This document shows, one piece after another, positions 50,223-58,316 of a stretch of 64,000 bases of DNA (positions are counted from its first letter, which is position 1; each line of letters opens with the position of its first letter). This DNA comes from Aquibaculum sediminis (lineage in GTDB: Bacteria > Pseudomonadota > Alphaproteobacteria > Kiloniellales > DSM-21159). Below the pieces are notes generated by a model that worked only from the letters and a program-made list of their open reading frames with translations, had not been told where the DNA came from and ran no database searches. A program made the position numbers and the translations under genes. The DNA lies in assembly GCF_040712085.1 (NCBI RefSeq), contig NZ_JBFCVK010000007.1, positions 124,001 through 188,000 of the forward strand. Direction: 5' to 3'.

Positions 50223-51212
50223 TTACAAAGGCTTTTTGATCTTCCGGCTCAGCACACCGATGATGCCTTCGCGGAAGGCCAGCACGCCGATGACGAAGAT
50301 AACACCCTGGATGATCGTCACCCAGGCCCCGAAGGTCGCCAGGTAGTTTTGCATGGTAATGATGACCGCAGCGCCGACGATGGGGCCGAAGATCGTGCCC
50401 ATGCCCCCCAGCAACGTCATCAACACCACTTCACCGGACATGGTCCAATGCACGTCGGTCAGCGAGGCGAGCTGGAACACCAGGGCCTTGGTGCCGCCGG
50501 CCAAGCCGGCGAAGGTTGCGGAGATCACGAAGGTCGCCAGCTTGTAGCGGTTGACCCGATATCCCAGCGAAACGGCACGCGGCTCGTTCTCACGGATCGC
50601 CTTGAGCACCTGCCCGAAGGGGGAGTGGACGATGCGGTAGAGGAAGAGGATGCCGAAGAACACGATCGCCAGCACCAGCCAGTAGATCGCGCGATCGGCT
50701 TCAAGGCTGATGAAGCCAAAAAGCTCCCCGCGCGGCACCGCCTGGATGCCATCCTCACCCCCGGTAAACTCGGCCTGCAGCGAGAAGAAGTAGATCATCT
50801 GCGCAAAGGCCAAGGTCACCATCGCGAAGTAGATGCCCTGCCGGCGGATGGACAGGTAGCCGAAGATCAGCCCCAGGAAAGCCGCCACGGCCGTTCCGGC
50901 GAGGATCGCAAGCTCCGGCGTCAGCCCCCAATACTTGGCGGTATGGGCGGCGATATAGCTGGCCGAACCGAAGTAGGCGGCATGACCGAAGGACAGCAGC
51001 CCGCCAAAGCCCAGGAGCAGATTGAAGGCGCAGGCAAAGAGCGCGAAGCACAGCACCTTCATCACGAAAACGGGATAGAGGAAAAAGGGCGCCAATATCG
51101 CGATGGTCAGGAAGGCAGCGAAGAGCGCCAGATGGAGCCGCGGCATGCCTTGGGCGTAGGAGAGAGATGCGGGGGTGGTTGCCTTTGCCACAGTAGCCTC
51201 ACCAGCCATCAC
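50223..51212 (-). CDS. livM: Branched-chain amino-acid type ABC transporter permease LivM
   Basis: 329 aa, about ten hydrophobic segments after a short cytoplasmic N-terminus. Characteristic LLLGFGGLLSFGHAAYFGSASY, FGYLSIRRQGIYFAMVTLAFAQM and RENEPRAVSLGYRVNRYKLATFVISATFAGLAGG (the LivM cytoplasmic loop). Partners with LivH in the inner membrane. It starts on the ATGA overlap with livH. The substrate is likely a branched-chain amino acid, urea or related compound. Confidence 0.93.
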   Translation of the reverse strand: MMAGEATVAKATTPASLSYAQGMPRLHLALFAAFLTIAILAPFFLYPVFVMKVLCFALFACAFNLLLGFGGLLSFGHAAYFGSASYIAAHTAKYWGLTPELAILAGTAVAAFLGLIFGYLSIRRQGIYFAMVTLAFAQMIYFFSLQAEFTGGEDGIQAVPRGELFGFISLEADRAIYWLVLAIVFFGILFLYRIVHSPFGQVLKAIRENEPRAVSLGYRVNRYKLATFVISATFAGLAGGTKALVFQLASLTDVHWTMSGEVVLMTLLGGMGTIFGPIVGAAVIITMQNYLATFGAWVTIIQGVIFVIGVLAFREGIIGVLSRKIKKPL

Positions 51213-52096
51213 GCAGTCCTCCCGAACAGGCCCGCCGGCTTGACGAGCAGAACGATAGCCATGATGACGAAAATCACAACGGAGGAGCCTTCGGGGTAGA
51301 AGACGCGAGTCAATCCTTCGACGATGCCCAGACCGAAGCCGGTGAGGATGGCACCCAGGATCGAGCCCATGCCACCGATCACGACCACGGCGAAGACCAC
51401 GATGATCATCTCAGCACCCATGTTCGGGTTGACCGAGTAGATCGGCGCCGCCAGCACACCGGCGAAAGCGGCCAGCGCCACGCCGAAACCGTAGGTCAGG
51501 GTGATCATCCTCGGCACATTGATGCCGAAGGCGCCCACCAGCGTCGGGTTCTCGGTGCCGGCCCGCAGATACGCGCCCAGTCGTGTCTTCTCGATCATGA
51601 ACCAGGTCCCGAAGCAGACAATCACCGAGGCCACGACCACCCAACCGCGATAGTTCGGCAGGAACATGAAGCCGAGGTTTTGGCCGCCCGAGAGCTGCGA
51701 GGGAATGTTGTAGGGCATACCGGAGATGCCAAACTCATTGCGCAGCAGCCCCTGCATGATAAGCGCCAGCCCGAAGGTCAGCAGCAGACCATAGAGATGA
51801 TCCAGGTGGTAGAGCTTGGAGATCATCAGACGCTCGAGCACGATGCCGAAAGCACCGACGAGGATGGGGGCAAGCAGCAGCGCGCCCCAATAGCCCACAC
51901 CCAGATACTGCAGCAGCAGATAGGCAACGAAGGCGCCCAGCATGTACTGCGCCCCGTGGGTGAAGTTGATGATGTTCAGAAGGCCGAAAATGATCGCCAG
52001 CCCAAGACTCAACATCGCGTAGAAAGACCCGTTGATCAGCCCAAGCAGAAGCTGGCCGAACAGGGCCTGTGGTGGAATTCCCAGGAGCTCGAACAT
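51209..52096 (-). CDS. livH: Branched-chain amino-acid type ABC transporter permease LivH
   Basis: 295 aa. QLLLGLINGSFYAMLSLGLAIIFGLLNIINFTHGAQYMLGAFVAYL is the LivH fingerprint. GAYLRAGTENPTLVGAFGINVPRMITLTYGFGVALAAFAGVLAAP and GGMGSILGAILTGFGLGIVEGL complete the family pattern. It overlaps livM. Between it and the binding-protein gene upstream lies a terminator-like hairpin, so the two permeases may be made at a lower level than the binding protein. Confidence 0.93.
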   Translation of the reverse strand: MFELLGIPPQALFGQLLLGLINGSFYAMLSLGLAIIFGLLNIINFTHGAQYMLGAFVAYLLLQYLGVGYWGALLLAPILVGAFGIVLERLMISKLYHLDHLYGLLLTFGLALIMQGLLRNEFGISGMPYNIPSQLSGGQNLGFMFLPNYRGWVVVASVIVCFGTWFMIEKTRLGAYLRAGTENPTLVGAFGINVPRMITLTYGFGVALAAFAGVLAAPIYSVNPNMGAEMIIVVFAVVVIGGMGSILGAILTGFGLGIVEGLTRVFYPEGSSVVIFVIMAIVLLVKPAGLFGRTA

Positions 52097-52120
52097 GCGC
52101 GCGTCTCGCGAGTATGATCA

Positions 52121-52157
52121 GGAAAAGACGGGGACGCGCCAGATACGACGCGCCCCC
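52121..52157 (-). terminator. Terminator-like hairpin between binding protein and livH
   Basis: On the minus strand GGGGGCGCG ... CGCGTCCCC forms a nine-base stem (one G-U pair) around a ~10-base loop, followed by GTCTTTTCC. It begins 20 bases after the stop of the binding-protein gene and 25 bases before livH. Partial termination here would give more binding protein than permease. Confidence 0.6.
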
Positions 52158-52176
52158 GGTTACCGGTCGTTACCGA

Positions 52177-53376
52177 TTACTCAACCAGCGGGCAGTTGCC
52201 CTCATCCAGCGGACGCCAGGCCGAATCGGCCGGGATGGTCGCCAGAACGTCATAGTAGTCCCACGCACCCTCGGACTCGTCGGGGCTCTTCACCTCGAAG
52301 AGGTAGAGGTCGTGGATCTTGCGGCCATCGGCGCGGACTTCACCGTCGCTGAAGAGCGGGTCGCTGGTCGGCATGGACTTCATCGCCGCCATCACCGGCT
52401 CGGCATCGGTCGAGCCGGTTTCCTCAACCGCCTTCAGGTAGTGCAGGACCGCCGAGTAGACGCCGGCCTGAACCATGGTCGGCATGTCGCCCTTGGCTTC
52501 CATGAAGCGCTCGGACCAGGCGCGGGTGTCGTCATCGAGATCCCAGTAGAAGGACTCGGTCAGCACCAGGCCCTGCGCCGCTTCCAGACCAAGAGCGTGC
52601 ACGTCGGTCAGGAAGATCAGCAGACCGGCAAGCGACTGCCCGGCCTGGGTGATGCCGAACTCGGCCGCCTGCTTGATGGTGTTGACCGTGTCGCCGCCGG
52701 CGTTGGCGAGACCGATCACCTGCGCGCCGGAGGACTGCGCCTGCAGCAGGAAGGACGAGAAGTCCTGCCCCGGGAAGGGATGGCGCACGGTGCCTACGAC
52801 CTCCCCGCCATTGGCCTCGACCACGGCCGCGGTGTCACGCTCCAGCGCATGGCCGAAAGCATAGTCGGCGGTCAGGAAGAACCAGCTTTCGCCGCCTTCC
52901 TGCACCATGGCGCTTCCGGTGCCGTTGGCCAGCGCCCAGGTGTCATAGGTCCAGTGCACGGTGTTCGGCGAGCAGGCTTCGCCCGTCAGGTCGGACGTTG
53001 CCGCACCAGAGTTGAGCATGATCGCGTTGGAGCCGCGCAGCACTTCGTTCACCGCCAGAGCAGCGGACGAGGTGGGGACGTCGGCAATGACATTCACGTC
53101 TTCGTCGTCAACCCACTGCCGCGCGATGTTCGAGGCCACGTCGGGCTTGTTCTGATGGTCGGCGGAGACGATCTCAACGTTGATGCCCTTGGACGCAGCG
53201 TCGAAGTCCTCAACCGCCATGCGTGCCGCGATCACCGAGCCCTCGCCGGACAGATCGGCATAGAGACCGGAACGGTCGTTCAGGACGCCGATCTTGACGT
53301 CGATGTCCTGCGCCAGGGCCGAGGTCGCCATCAGCGATGCGGCCAGGCCACCCAGAATCAGACCAGTTTTTTTCAT
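52177..53376 (-). CDS. ABC transporter substrate-binding protein (LivK/AmiC-like)
   Basis: 399 aa; signal peptide residues ~1-22 (LILGGLAASLMATSALA). The mature protein has the type I periplasmic binding fold: VKIGVLNDRSGLYADLSGEGSVIAARMAVEDFDAASKGI, then VNVIADVPTSSAALAVNEVLRGSNAIMLNSGAATSDLTGEACSPNTVHWTYDTWALANG. The N-terminal pattern belongs to the branched-chain amino-acid group, including urea and amide binders. It delivers the ligand to LivHM. It is placed between the ATPase genes and the permease genes. Confidence 0.9.
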   Translation of the reverse strand: MKKTGLILGGLAASLMATSALAQDIDVKIGVLNDRSGLYADLSGEGSVIAARMAVEDFDAASKGINVEIVSADHQNKPDVASNIARQWVDDEDVNVIADVPTSSAALAVNEVLRGSNAIMLNSGAATSDLTGEACSPNTVHWTYDTWALANGTGSAMVQEGGESWFFLTADYAFGHALERDTAAVVEANGGEVVGTVRHPFPGQDFSSFLLQAQSSGAQVIGLANAGGDTVNTIKQAAEFGITQAGQSLAGLLIFLTDVHALGLEAAQGLVLTESFYWDLDDDTRAWSERFMEAKGDMPTMVQAGVYSAVLHYLKAVEETGSTDAEPVMAAMKSMPTSDPLFSDGEVRADGRKIHDLYLFEVKSPDESEGAWDYYDVLATIPADSAWRPLDEGNCPLVE

Positions 53377-53440
53377 ACCTTAACCTCCCTTGCGGGGCCG
53401 GTCGGCCCCTGTTGTCGGGTGCAGACGGCACCCTACTCCA

Positions 53441-54184
53441 TTACACACCCAGATAGGCGTGCAACTTCTCCATGTTCGCTTCGAGATCCTCGTTGGGAAT
53501 CATGTCGACCACCTTGCCTTGATCGACGACATAGTGGCGGTCGGCGACCGAAGCTGCGAAACGGAAATTCTGCTCCACCAGTACGATGGTGTAGCCATCC
53601 CGCTTCAACCACTCCAGGGTCCGTCCGATCTGCTGCACGATCACTGGCGCCAAGCCTTCGGTGGGCTCGTCCATCAGGATCATTTTCGCACCGGTGCGCA
53701 GGATGCGTCCGATGGACAACATTTGCTGCTCACCGCCGGACAGCTTGGTGCCCTGGCTGTTGCGCCTTTCCTTCAGGTTCGGAAAGAGCTCGAAGATCTG
53801 CTCCACCGTCATGCCACCCGGCTTCACTTGCGGCGGGAGCATCATGTTCTCGTCCACGGACAGGCTGGCGAAGATGCCACGCTCTTCCGGAACGTAGCCG
53901 ACGCCGAGACGGGCGATGGTACGCGCCGGCAGCTTGATCAGCTCGGTCCCGTCAAACACCACAGACCCGGTCCGCTTGCCCAGAATGCCCATGATCGCCT
54001 TGAGCGTCGTGGTCTTCCCGGCGCCATTGCGGCCCAGCAGGGTAACGACCTCGCCCTGACGCACATCAAAATTGATGCCGTGCAGGACGTGGCTTTCACC
54101 GTACCAGCCCTCCAGGTCCGAGACCTTCAGCAGGGCGCCTTGCGTGTTCGCGTCCGTGCGCTCTTGCAGCATAGCGTCAGCCAT
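53441..54184 (-). CDS. livF: Branched-chain amino-acid type ABC transporter ATPase LivF
   Basis: 247 aa. Walker A LLGRNGAGKTTTLKAI, signature LSGGEQQMLSIGRIL, Walker B MILMDEPTEGLAPVI, H-loop TIVLVEQNFRF, and the short LivF-type C-terminus. The ATG at 54184 has GGAGCCGG upstream and overlaps the end of livG by eight bases. Together with LivG it powers LivHM. Confidence 0.93.
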   Translation of the reverse strand: MADAMLQERTDANTQGALLKVSDLEGWYGESHVLHGINFDVRQGEVVTLLGRNGAGKTTTLKAIMGILGKRTGSVVFDGTELIKLPARTIARLGVGYVPEERGIFASLSVDENMMLPPQVKPGGMTVEQIFELFPNLKERRNSQGTKLSGGEQQMLSIGRILRTGAKMILMDEPTEGLAPVIVQQIGRTLEWLKRDGYTIVLVEQNFRFAASVADRHYVVDQGKVVDMIPNEDLEANMEKLHAYLGV

Positions 54185-54932
54185 GTCCGGCTCCGATATA
54201 GGCTTCGATGACCCGCGGGTCCTTGGAAACTTCCTCGTAGGTGCCTTCCGCCAGGACCTTGCCCCGAGCGAGCACTGTGATCCGATCCGACAGGTTGGCC
54301 ACCACCGACAGATTGTGCTCGACCATCAGGATGGTGCGGTTGGCGGCGATCCGCTTGATCAGCACCGAGATGCGCTCCACGTCCGCCTCTGCCATGCCGG
54401 CCATGGGCTCGTCGAGCAGCAGCATTTCCGGGTCGAGCGCAAGCGTGGTCGCAATTTCCAGCGCGCGCTTGCGGCCATAAGGCAACTCGGCGGCATGCAC
54501 TTCGGCAAAATCGGTCAGCCCGACATCCGCGAGGAGTTTCTCGGCCCGGTCATTGTACTGGTTGAGCACCGTTTGCGAACGCCAGAAATCGTAGCTGTCG
54601 CCGCGCTCACGCTGCAGCGCAATGCGGACGTTCTCGAGTGCGGTAAAGTGCGGAAAAACGGCGGAGATCTGGAAGGAGCGCACCATGCCAAGCCGCGCGA
54701 TGTCCGCCGAGGCCATGCTGGTGATGTCATCGCCCTTGTAGGTGATCTTGCCGCGCGTGGGCTGCAGGAACTTGGTCAGCAGATTGAAGCAGGTGGTCTT
54801 GCCCGCCCCATTCGGCCCGATCAGGGCATGGATCGAGCCCCGCTCGACCGAGAGATTGACGTCGTCGACAGCGACGAAGCCCTTAAATTCCTTAGTAAGC
54901 CCTACGGCCGTAAGAATGGCGTCTGCTGCCAT
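54177..54932 (-). CDS. livG: Branched-chain amino-acid type ABC transporter ATPase LivG
   Basis: 251 aa from the ATG at 54932, preceded by GGGAGGG (a start 7 codons upstream lacks a site). Walker A LIGPNGAGKTTCFNLL, signature-region LPYGRKRALEIATTLALDPEMLLLDEPMAGM, H-loop ILMVEHNLSVV, with the LivG-typical arm LQRERGDSYDFWRSQT. First gene of the operon livG-livF-binding protein-livH-livM; the 250 bases upstream must hold its promoter and contain no other recognisable gene. Confidence 0.93.
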   Translation of the reverse strand: MAADAILTAVGLTKEFKGFVAVDDVNLSVERGSIHALIGPNGAGKTTCFNLLTKFLQPTRGKITYKGDDITSMASADIARLGMVRSFQISAVFPHFTALENVRIALQRERGDSYDFWRSQTVLNQYNDRAEKLLADVGLTDFAEVHAAELPYGRKRALEIATTLALDPEMLLLDEPMAGMAEADVERISVLIKRIAANRTILMVEHNLSVVANLSDRITVLARGKVLAEGTYEEVSKDPRVIEAYIGAGHG

Positions 54933-55182
54933 TAACACATCCCTCCCAGTCACTCCCGCAGCGGATACCTAGCCGGATTCTGATGCCCGCGCCACCCGCC
55001 TCGTTGCGCCGGGTGGGGATTAATGGCTTCGGGCGGGTTTGACAACAGGCGACATGCTATCGTTCGCAAACGACGTGCGTTTTCATGCAGCAAGCGACGC
55101 CAGGCTGTGCAGGACAACCGCCTTCGACGCGCCACCCAAGTTCGATTTTGTACGCACTACGGAAATACCGTTTGCTTGCCTC

Positions 55183-55455
55183 ATGGCAGACAGATTCGAT
55201 CCGGGCAAGGATGCCGTTAACAGGACGAAGCACAATCTGCCTCTATTATTCGGGTTCCGGCTCTTTGAGGACCAAGGGCATCTCATCTTGCCCACCTTCT
55301 GGTCCGAAGACGGCGAGGAGCATTTCAAGGTTATTGGTAGAGTGGGAGACAGACTGTTTACAGCGGTTTTCGTCTGGCGGGACGGGGAGCCTCGCTTCAT
55401 CTCAGTAAGAAGGAGCAACAAGCGGCAAGAGGAATGCTATCGCGATCCCGGCTAA
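55183..55455 (+). CDS. BrnT-family toxin-like protein
   Basis: About 90 aa from the ATG at 55183 (MADRFDPGKDAVNRTKHNLPL). The frame is open further upstream but without homology. BrnT features: the FDPxKxxxNRxKHxL start, EDGEEHFKVIGRVGDRLFTAVFVWRDGEPRFISVRRSNKRQEECY with the GR/ RxISxR..RE.Y ending. BrnT is a RelE-fold ribonuclease toxin. The region between strands, where BrnT usually has DP..D..H, is changed (ILPTFWSEDGEEHF). No clear ribosome site is seen. The partner is the helix-turn-helix gene 40 bases downstream. Confidence 0.7.
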   Translation: MADRFDPGKDAVNRTKHNLPLLFGFRLFEDQGHLILPTFWSEDGEEHFKVIGRVGDRLFTAVFVWRDGEPRFISVRRSNKRQEECYRDPG

Positions 55456-55495
55456 CCCCTCCGACCCAGAAGACCGGGATGTCACGACAGAAGGC

Positions 55496-55702
55496 TTGGA
55501 GCGCGGGCAGCGGGCGCGCCTGATTCGCATGACCCGCATCAAATTGGGCCTATCGCAGACGGAGTTTGCCCATCGGTTCCATGTGCCTGTCGGCACCCTG
55601 AGAGACTGGGAGCAGGCGCGCGTCATGGCACCCGATTTTGCCATCGCTTATATCAAGGTAATCGCCCAGCATTCGGACATGGTGGCGAAAGCAGTCGCGT
55701 AA
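55496..55702 (+). CDS. XRE-type helix-turn-helix antitoxin-like protein
   Basis: 68 aa from a TTG at 55496. The same frame is open about 28 codons further back (reading IAIPANPSDPEDRDVTTEGL) without a normal start, so the true start may be further upstream within the toxin's 3' end. The HTH is clear: RLIRMTRIKLGLSQTEFAHRFHVPVGTLRDWEQARVMAPDFAIAYIKVIAQH. Such proteins are common partners of BrnT-like toxins (as alternatives to ribbon-helix-helix BrnA), neutralising the toxin and repressing the operon. Confidence 0.7.
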   Translation: MERGQRARLIRMTRIKLGLSQTEFAHRFHVPVGTLRDWEQARVMAPDFAIAYIKVIAQHSDMVAKAVA

Positions 55703-55733
55703 TCTGCTTTCGGCCATAGGGGCGGAGGGAGGA

Positions 55734-55809
55734 TGGTGCCCAGGGGCGGAATCGAACCACCGACACTGCGATTTTCAGTCGCATGCTCTACCAACTGAGC
55801 TACCTGGGC
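55734..55809 (-). tRNA. tRNA-Phe (GAA)
   Basis: Reads on the minus strand with acceptor GCCCAGG/CCTGGGC, D-arm GCTC AGTTGGTA GAGC, anticodon arm TGCGA CTGAAAA TCGCA (anticodon GAA), variable GTGTC, T-arm GGTGG TTCGATT CCGCC, discriminator A at 55737 and an encoded CCA (55734-55736). The mature part is 73 nt plus CCA. No integrase or duplicated tRNA end was seen beside it. Confidence 0.97.
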
Positions 55810-55907
55810 GCCGGCCACCGCGGTGGCGACGGCTGGCTGTATAGGAGATGACCCGGTGGCTGTCCAGCCTTCTTAGACGCTTTTCTCTGACCGAAATGCA
55901 GCGACCG

Positions 55908-56885
55908 CTACTCCAGCGTCAAGGTGACAGTTTCGCGCACCTCGCCGCGGCGGAAGGTGATGTAGAAGCTTTCCTGCGGTCGGTGCAGATGAATGGCGGT
56001 GTTCACGTCCGCGGCCGAGGTGATCGGCCGCCCGGCAATCTCGACGATCAGGTCGCTCTCACGCAGCCCGGCACGGGCGGCGGGGCTCTCCTCAGTGACG
56101 CCGCTCACCACGGCGCCGGCCGCCAGCGCCTGCTCCTCCCGGGAGGGATCGCGCACGCGCAGGCCGCTGCTGCCGCGCAGCACCTCACCATGCTGCTGCA
56201 GATCCAGGCTCACGCGGCGCAGCAGCTTGGCCGAGACCGCGAAATTCACACCTGCGTTAGTGTCGGATTCGCTGGCAAAGATCGCGGAGACCAGTCCCGC
56301 CAGGCGCCCCTCCTCGTCCACCAGCGCACCCCCGGACATGCCGGGATTGATTGCGGCGTCGGTCTGAATGAAGTCCTCGATCGCATTGAAGCCGGCGTTG
56401 GTCCGGCGCAGGGCCGAGACCACGCCACAGGTCACAGACAGGCCCAGGCCAAAGGCATTGCCCACGGCGCAGACCGGATCGCCCAGATCCATATCCATTT
56501 CCAGCACGTCCGCCAGCATGGGTACCGGAAGGTCCATCTCGATCTTCAGCAGGGCGATATCGCTGGCCGCATCGGCGCCGACCAGCTCTGCGGGACGCAG
56601 GCGACCGTCGGACAGGCGTACGTCGATGGATTCGGCATCGGCCACAGCATGATAGGCGGTGGCGAGATAGCCTTCCGGCGCGATGGCCACGGCACTCGCC
56701 TCAGGCGCAACGCCCGGCGGCAACTCCGGCGTGCCTCCTTGAGGATGCCCGGGCCAGACCGGCAGGACCGAGACCACGGACTCCACGATCTCGCTGTCAA
56801 AGGCCTGGGCATCGCCCGGCACCCACGCCGGGGCCAAAAGCAAGGCGAGACCCAGCGCACTGCGGTGAAGGTGGGGCAGCGTCAC
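55908..56885 (-). CDS. HtrA/DegP-like serine protease with PDZ domain
   Basis: 325 aa with a signal peptide (RSALGLALLLAPAWVPGDAQA). Catalytic triad: His in TAYHAVADAES, Asp in ASDIALLKIE, Ser in NPGMSGGALVDEEGRLAGLVSAIFA (GMSGG instead of the common GNSGG). A PDZ domain (~245-320, ALAAGAVVSGVTEESPAARAGLRESDLIVEIAGRPIT) regulates substrate access. Probably a periplasmic protein-quality-control protease. The GTG start overlaps the yacG stop (GTGA), placing it at the end of the infA-maf-rng-yacG unit. Confidence 0.87.
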   Translation of the reverse strand: MTLPHLHRSALGLALLLAPAWVPGDAQAFDSEIVESVVSVLPVWPGHPQGGTPELPPGVAPEASAVAIAPEGYLATAYHAVADAESIDVRLSDGRLRPAELVGADAASDIALLKIEMDLPVPMLADVLEMDMDLGDPVCAVGNAFGLGLSVTCGVVSALRRTNAGFNAIEDFIQTDAAINPGMSGGALVDEEGRLAGLVSAIFASESDTNAGVNFAVSAKLLRRVSLDLQQHGEVLRGSSGLRVRDPSREEQALAAGAVVSGVTEESPAARAGLRESDLIVEIAGRPITSAADVNTAIHLHRPQESFYITFRRGEVRETVTLTLE

Positions 56886-57136
56886 AATTGCTCCTCCCGT
56901 CCATTCTCCTCAGAGAATTCCCCCTCGGACAAGCTGCTCTCCGGCTCCTCGGTGGGGATTCGGTAGCGCTCACCCAGCCAGCGGCCCAGATCGATCTGAG
57001 CGCAGCGCGCCGAGCAGAAGGGGCGTCGCTCCGCCACGGCGGGCCTGCTGCAGATGGGGCAACGCTCACCGGTGCGCTCACCCCGGGTTTCCCCGGCGGC
57101 ACGGCGGCGCGGAAAGGGCAGGATGCGATCACTCAT
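56882..57136 (-). CDS. yacG: DNA gyrase inhibitor YacG
   Basis: 84 aa. Zinc finger CPICSRPAVAERRPFCSARCAQIDLGRWLGERYRIPTEE, with the CxxC-x14-CxxxC layout and the IDLGRWLxExYRIP tail, is the YacG family signature. It binds the GyrB C-terminal region and inhibits gyrase. The N-terminus carries extra basic residues (LPFPRRRAAGETRGERTGER). It lies four bases after the RNase E/G gene and overlaps the protease gene. Confidence 0.92.
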   Translation of the reverse strand: MSDRILPFPRRRAAGETRGERTGERCPICSRPAVAERRPFCSARCAQIDLGRWLGERYRIPTEEPESSLSEGEFSEENGREEQL

Positions 57137-57140
57137 GGGG

Positions 57141-58316
57141 TCACTCTATCACAATTTCAGCCAGGTCGACTGCCCTGCCCGGTTCTATTTCACAGGCAAG
57201 GGCCCGTCCGCGGCGCGCCTCGATCTCGGCCCGCGCCGGCCCAGCCGGACCGCGCAAGGCCGCTTCTACGGCCGGCGCGATGCGCAGACGCGGCCGGGCC
57301 GTCGGCGGCAAGGCACGGATGCGCCGCAGCAGTTCATAGGCCACGGCCACCGGATCGCGCGCCCAGCCCCCGCCGCCCAGACCACAGCGCCGGCCCAGCA
57401 ACTCGTGCAAAGGCGGACGGCTGCGCCGACGGGTGAGTTCGAAGAGTTGGCCACGCGGTGGAAAGAGTTGCACCGGTTCCGGATCCCCTTCCAGGAACTG
57501 GCTCAACAGTTCCGCCAGCTTTTGGCGCTCCTCCCGGCCGGGCATCTCCAGAAAATCGATCAGGATGCGCCCGGACAGATCACGCAGGCGCAGTTGATGG
57601 GCAATCTCCCAGGCCGCTTCCCGGTTGACCTCGACGCTGCGCCGCGCCCCCTGCCCGCCGTGCGCGCCGGCGTTGACGTCGATGGCCGTCAGGGTGCGCA
57701 CCGGCTCGATCAGCAGATTGCCGCCGCCGGGCAACGGCACCTGGGGCTGCAGCAGGGCTTCCACTTCAGCCTCCAGCGCGCTGCCAAAGCTGCTGCCCTG
57801 CCGATCCAGGACCAGGCGATCGCTCAGGTCTGGTCGGTCACGCAGGGCACCCTGGGCCGCGGTGAAGGCCCCGAGATCATCGAAGATCACCTCATCGGGC
57901 GGCTGTTCCTCGCTGCGCAATAGCTCCAGCGGGTCGTCTCCAGTACGCAGCAGGCAGGGCGGTTTGCGCGCCGCATCCCGCTCAGACCCTTCGGCGGCGG
58001 CTGCAGCGGCAAAGGCCAGGCGCGCGCCCTTGTCCTCGCTGGGCGCGCGGGTGATGCGCACACGCAGCGCTTCGCCTTCGGTCGGGCGACGCTTGTTGCG
58101 GCCCAGGGGCAGCAACCCGGGACGCTCCAGGCCGATATCGACGAAGGCCGCGTTGAGACCGGCGTCCAGCGCCTGCACCCGGCCGAGCAGCAGATCGCCG
58201 GCCGCCCCAGGTCGGTCAGCGCGCTGCACGCGCAGCCAAAGCAGGCGCTCCGTTGCGTCGAAGCGAAAGACCCGGGTCTCCCCAGGCAGGCTGCTGATGA
58301 GGAGTCGCCCGCTCAC
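57141..58316 (-). CDS. RNase E/G-family endoribonuclease
   Basis: 391 aa from the GTG at 58316, which overlaps the maf stop (GTGA) and has GGAAGG upstream. An embedded S1 domain (GDLLLGRVQALDAGLNAAFVDIGLERPGLLPL) and the catalytic aspartates in LTAIDVNAG and GRILIDFLEM are kept. The zinc-link CPxCxGxG that joins RNase E/G dimers is reduced to RRCGLGGGG, with one cysteine only. The protein is also ~100 residues shorter than RNase G. It matures or degrades 5'-monophosphate RNAs. It is probably a secondary E/G enzyme, with a main RNase E expected elsewhere. Confidence 0.87.
   Translation of the reverse strand: MSGRLLISSLPGETRVFRFDATERLLWLRVQRADRPGAAGDLLLGRVQALDAGLNAAFVDIGLERPGLLPLGRNKRRPTEGEALRVRITRAPSEDKGARLAFAAAAAAEGSERDAARKPPCLLRTGDDPLELLRSEEQPPDEVIFDDLGAFTAAQGALRDRPDLSDRLVLDRQGSSFGSALEAEVEALLQPQVPLPGGGNLLIEPVRTLTAIDVNAGAHGGQGARRSVEVNREAAWEIAHQLRLRDLSGRILIDFLEMPGREERQKLAELLSQFLEGDPEPVQLFPPRGQLFELTRRRSRPPLHELLGRRCGLGGGGWARDPVAVAYELLRRIRALPPTARPRLRIAPAVEAALRGPAGPARAEIEARRGRALACEIEPGRAVDLAEIVIE

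Noticed and set aside
55083..55421. Minus-strand frame opposite the BrnT-like gene
   Set aside because: No homology, and it overlaps a better-supported toxin gene.
55734..55809. tRNA-Phe as an integration site
   Set aside because: No integrase and no duplicated tRNA 3' end was seen within the neighbouring kilobases.
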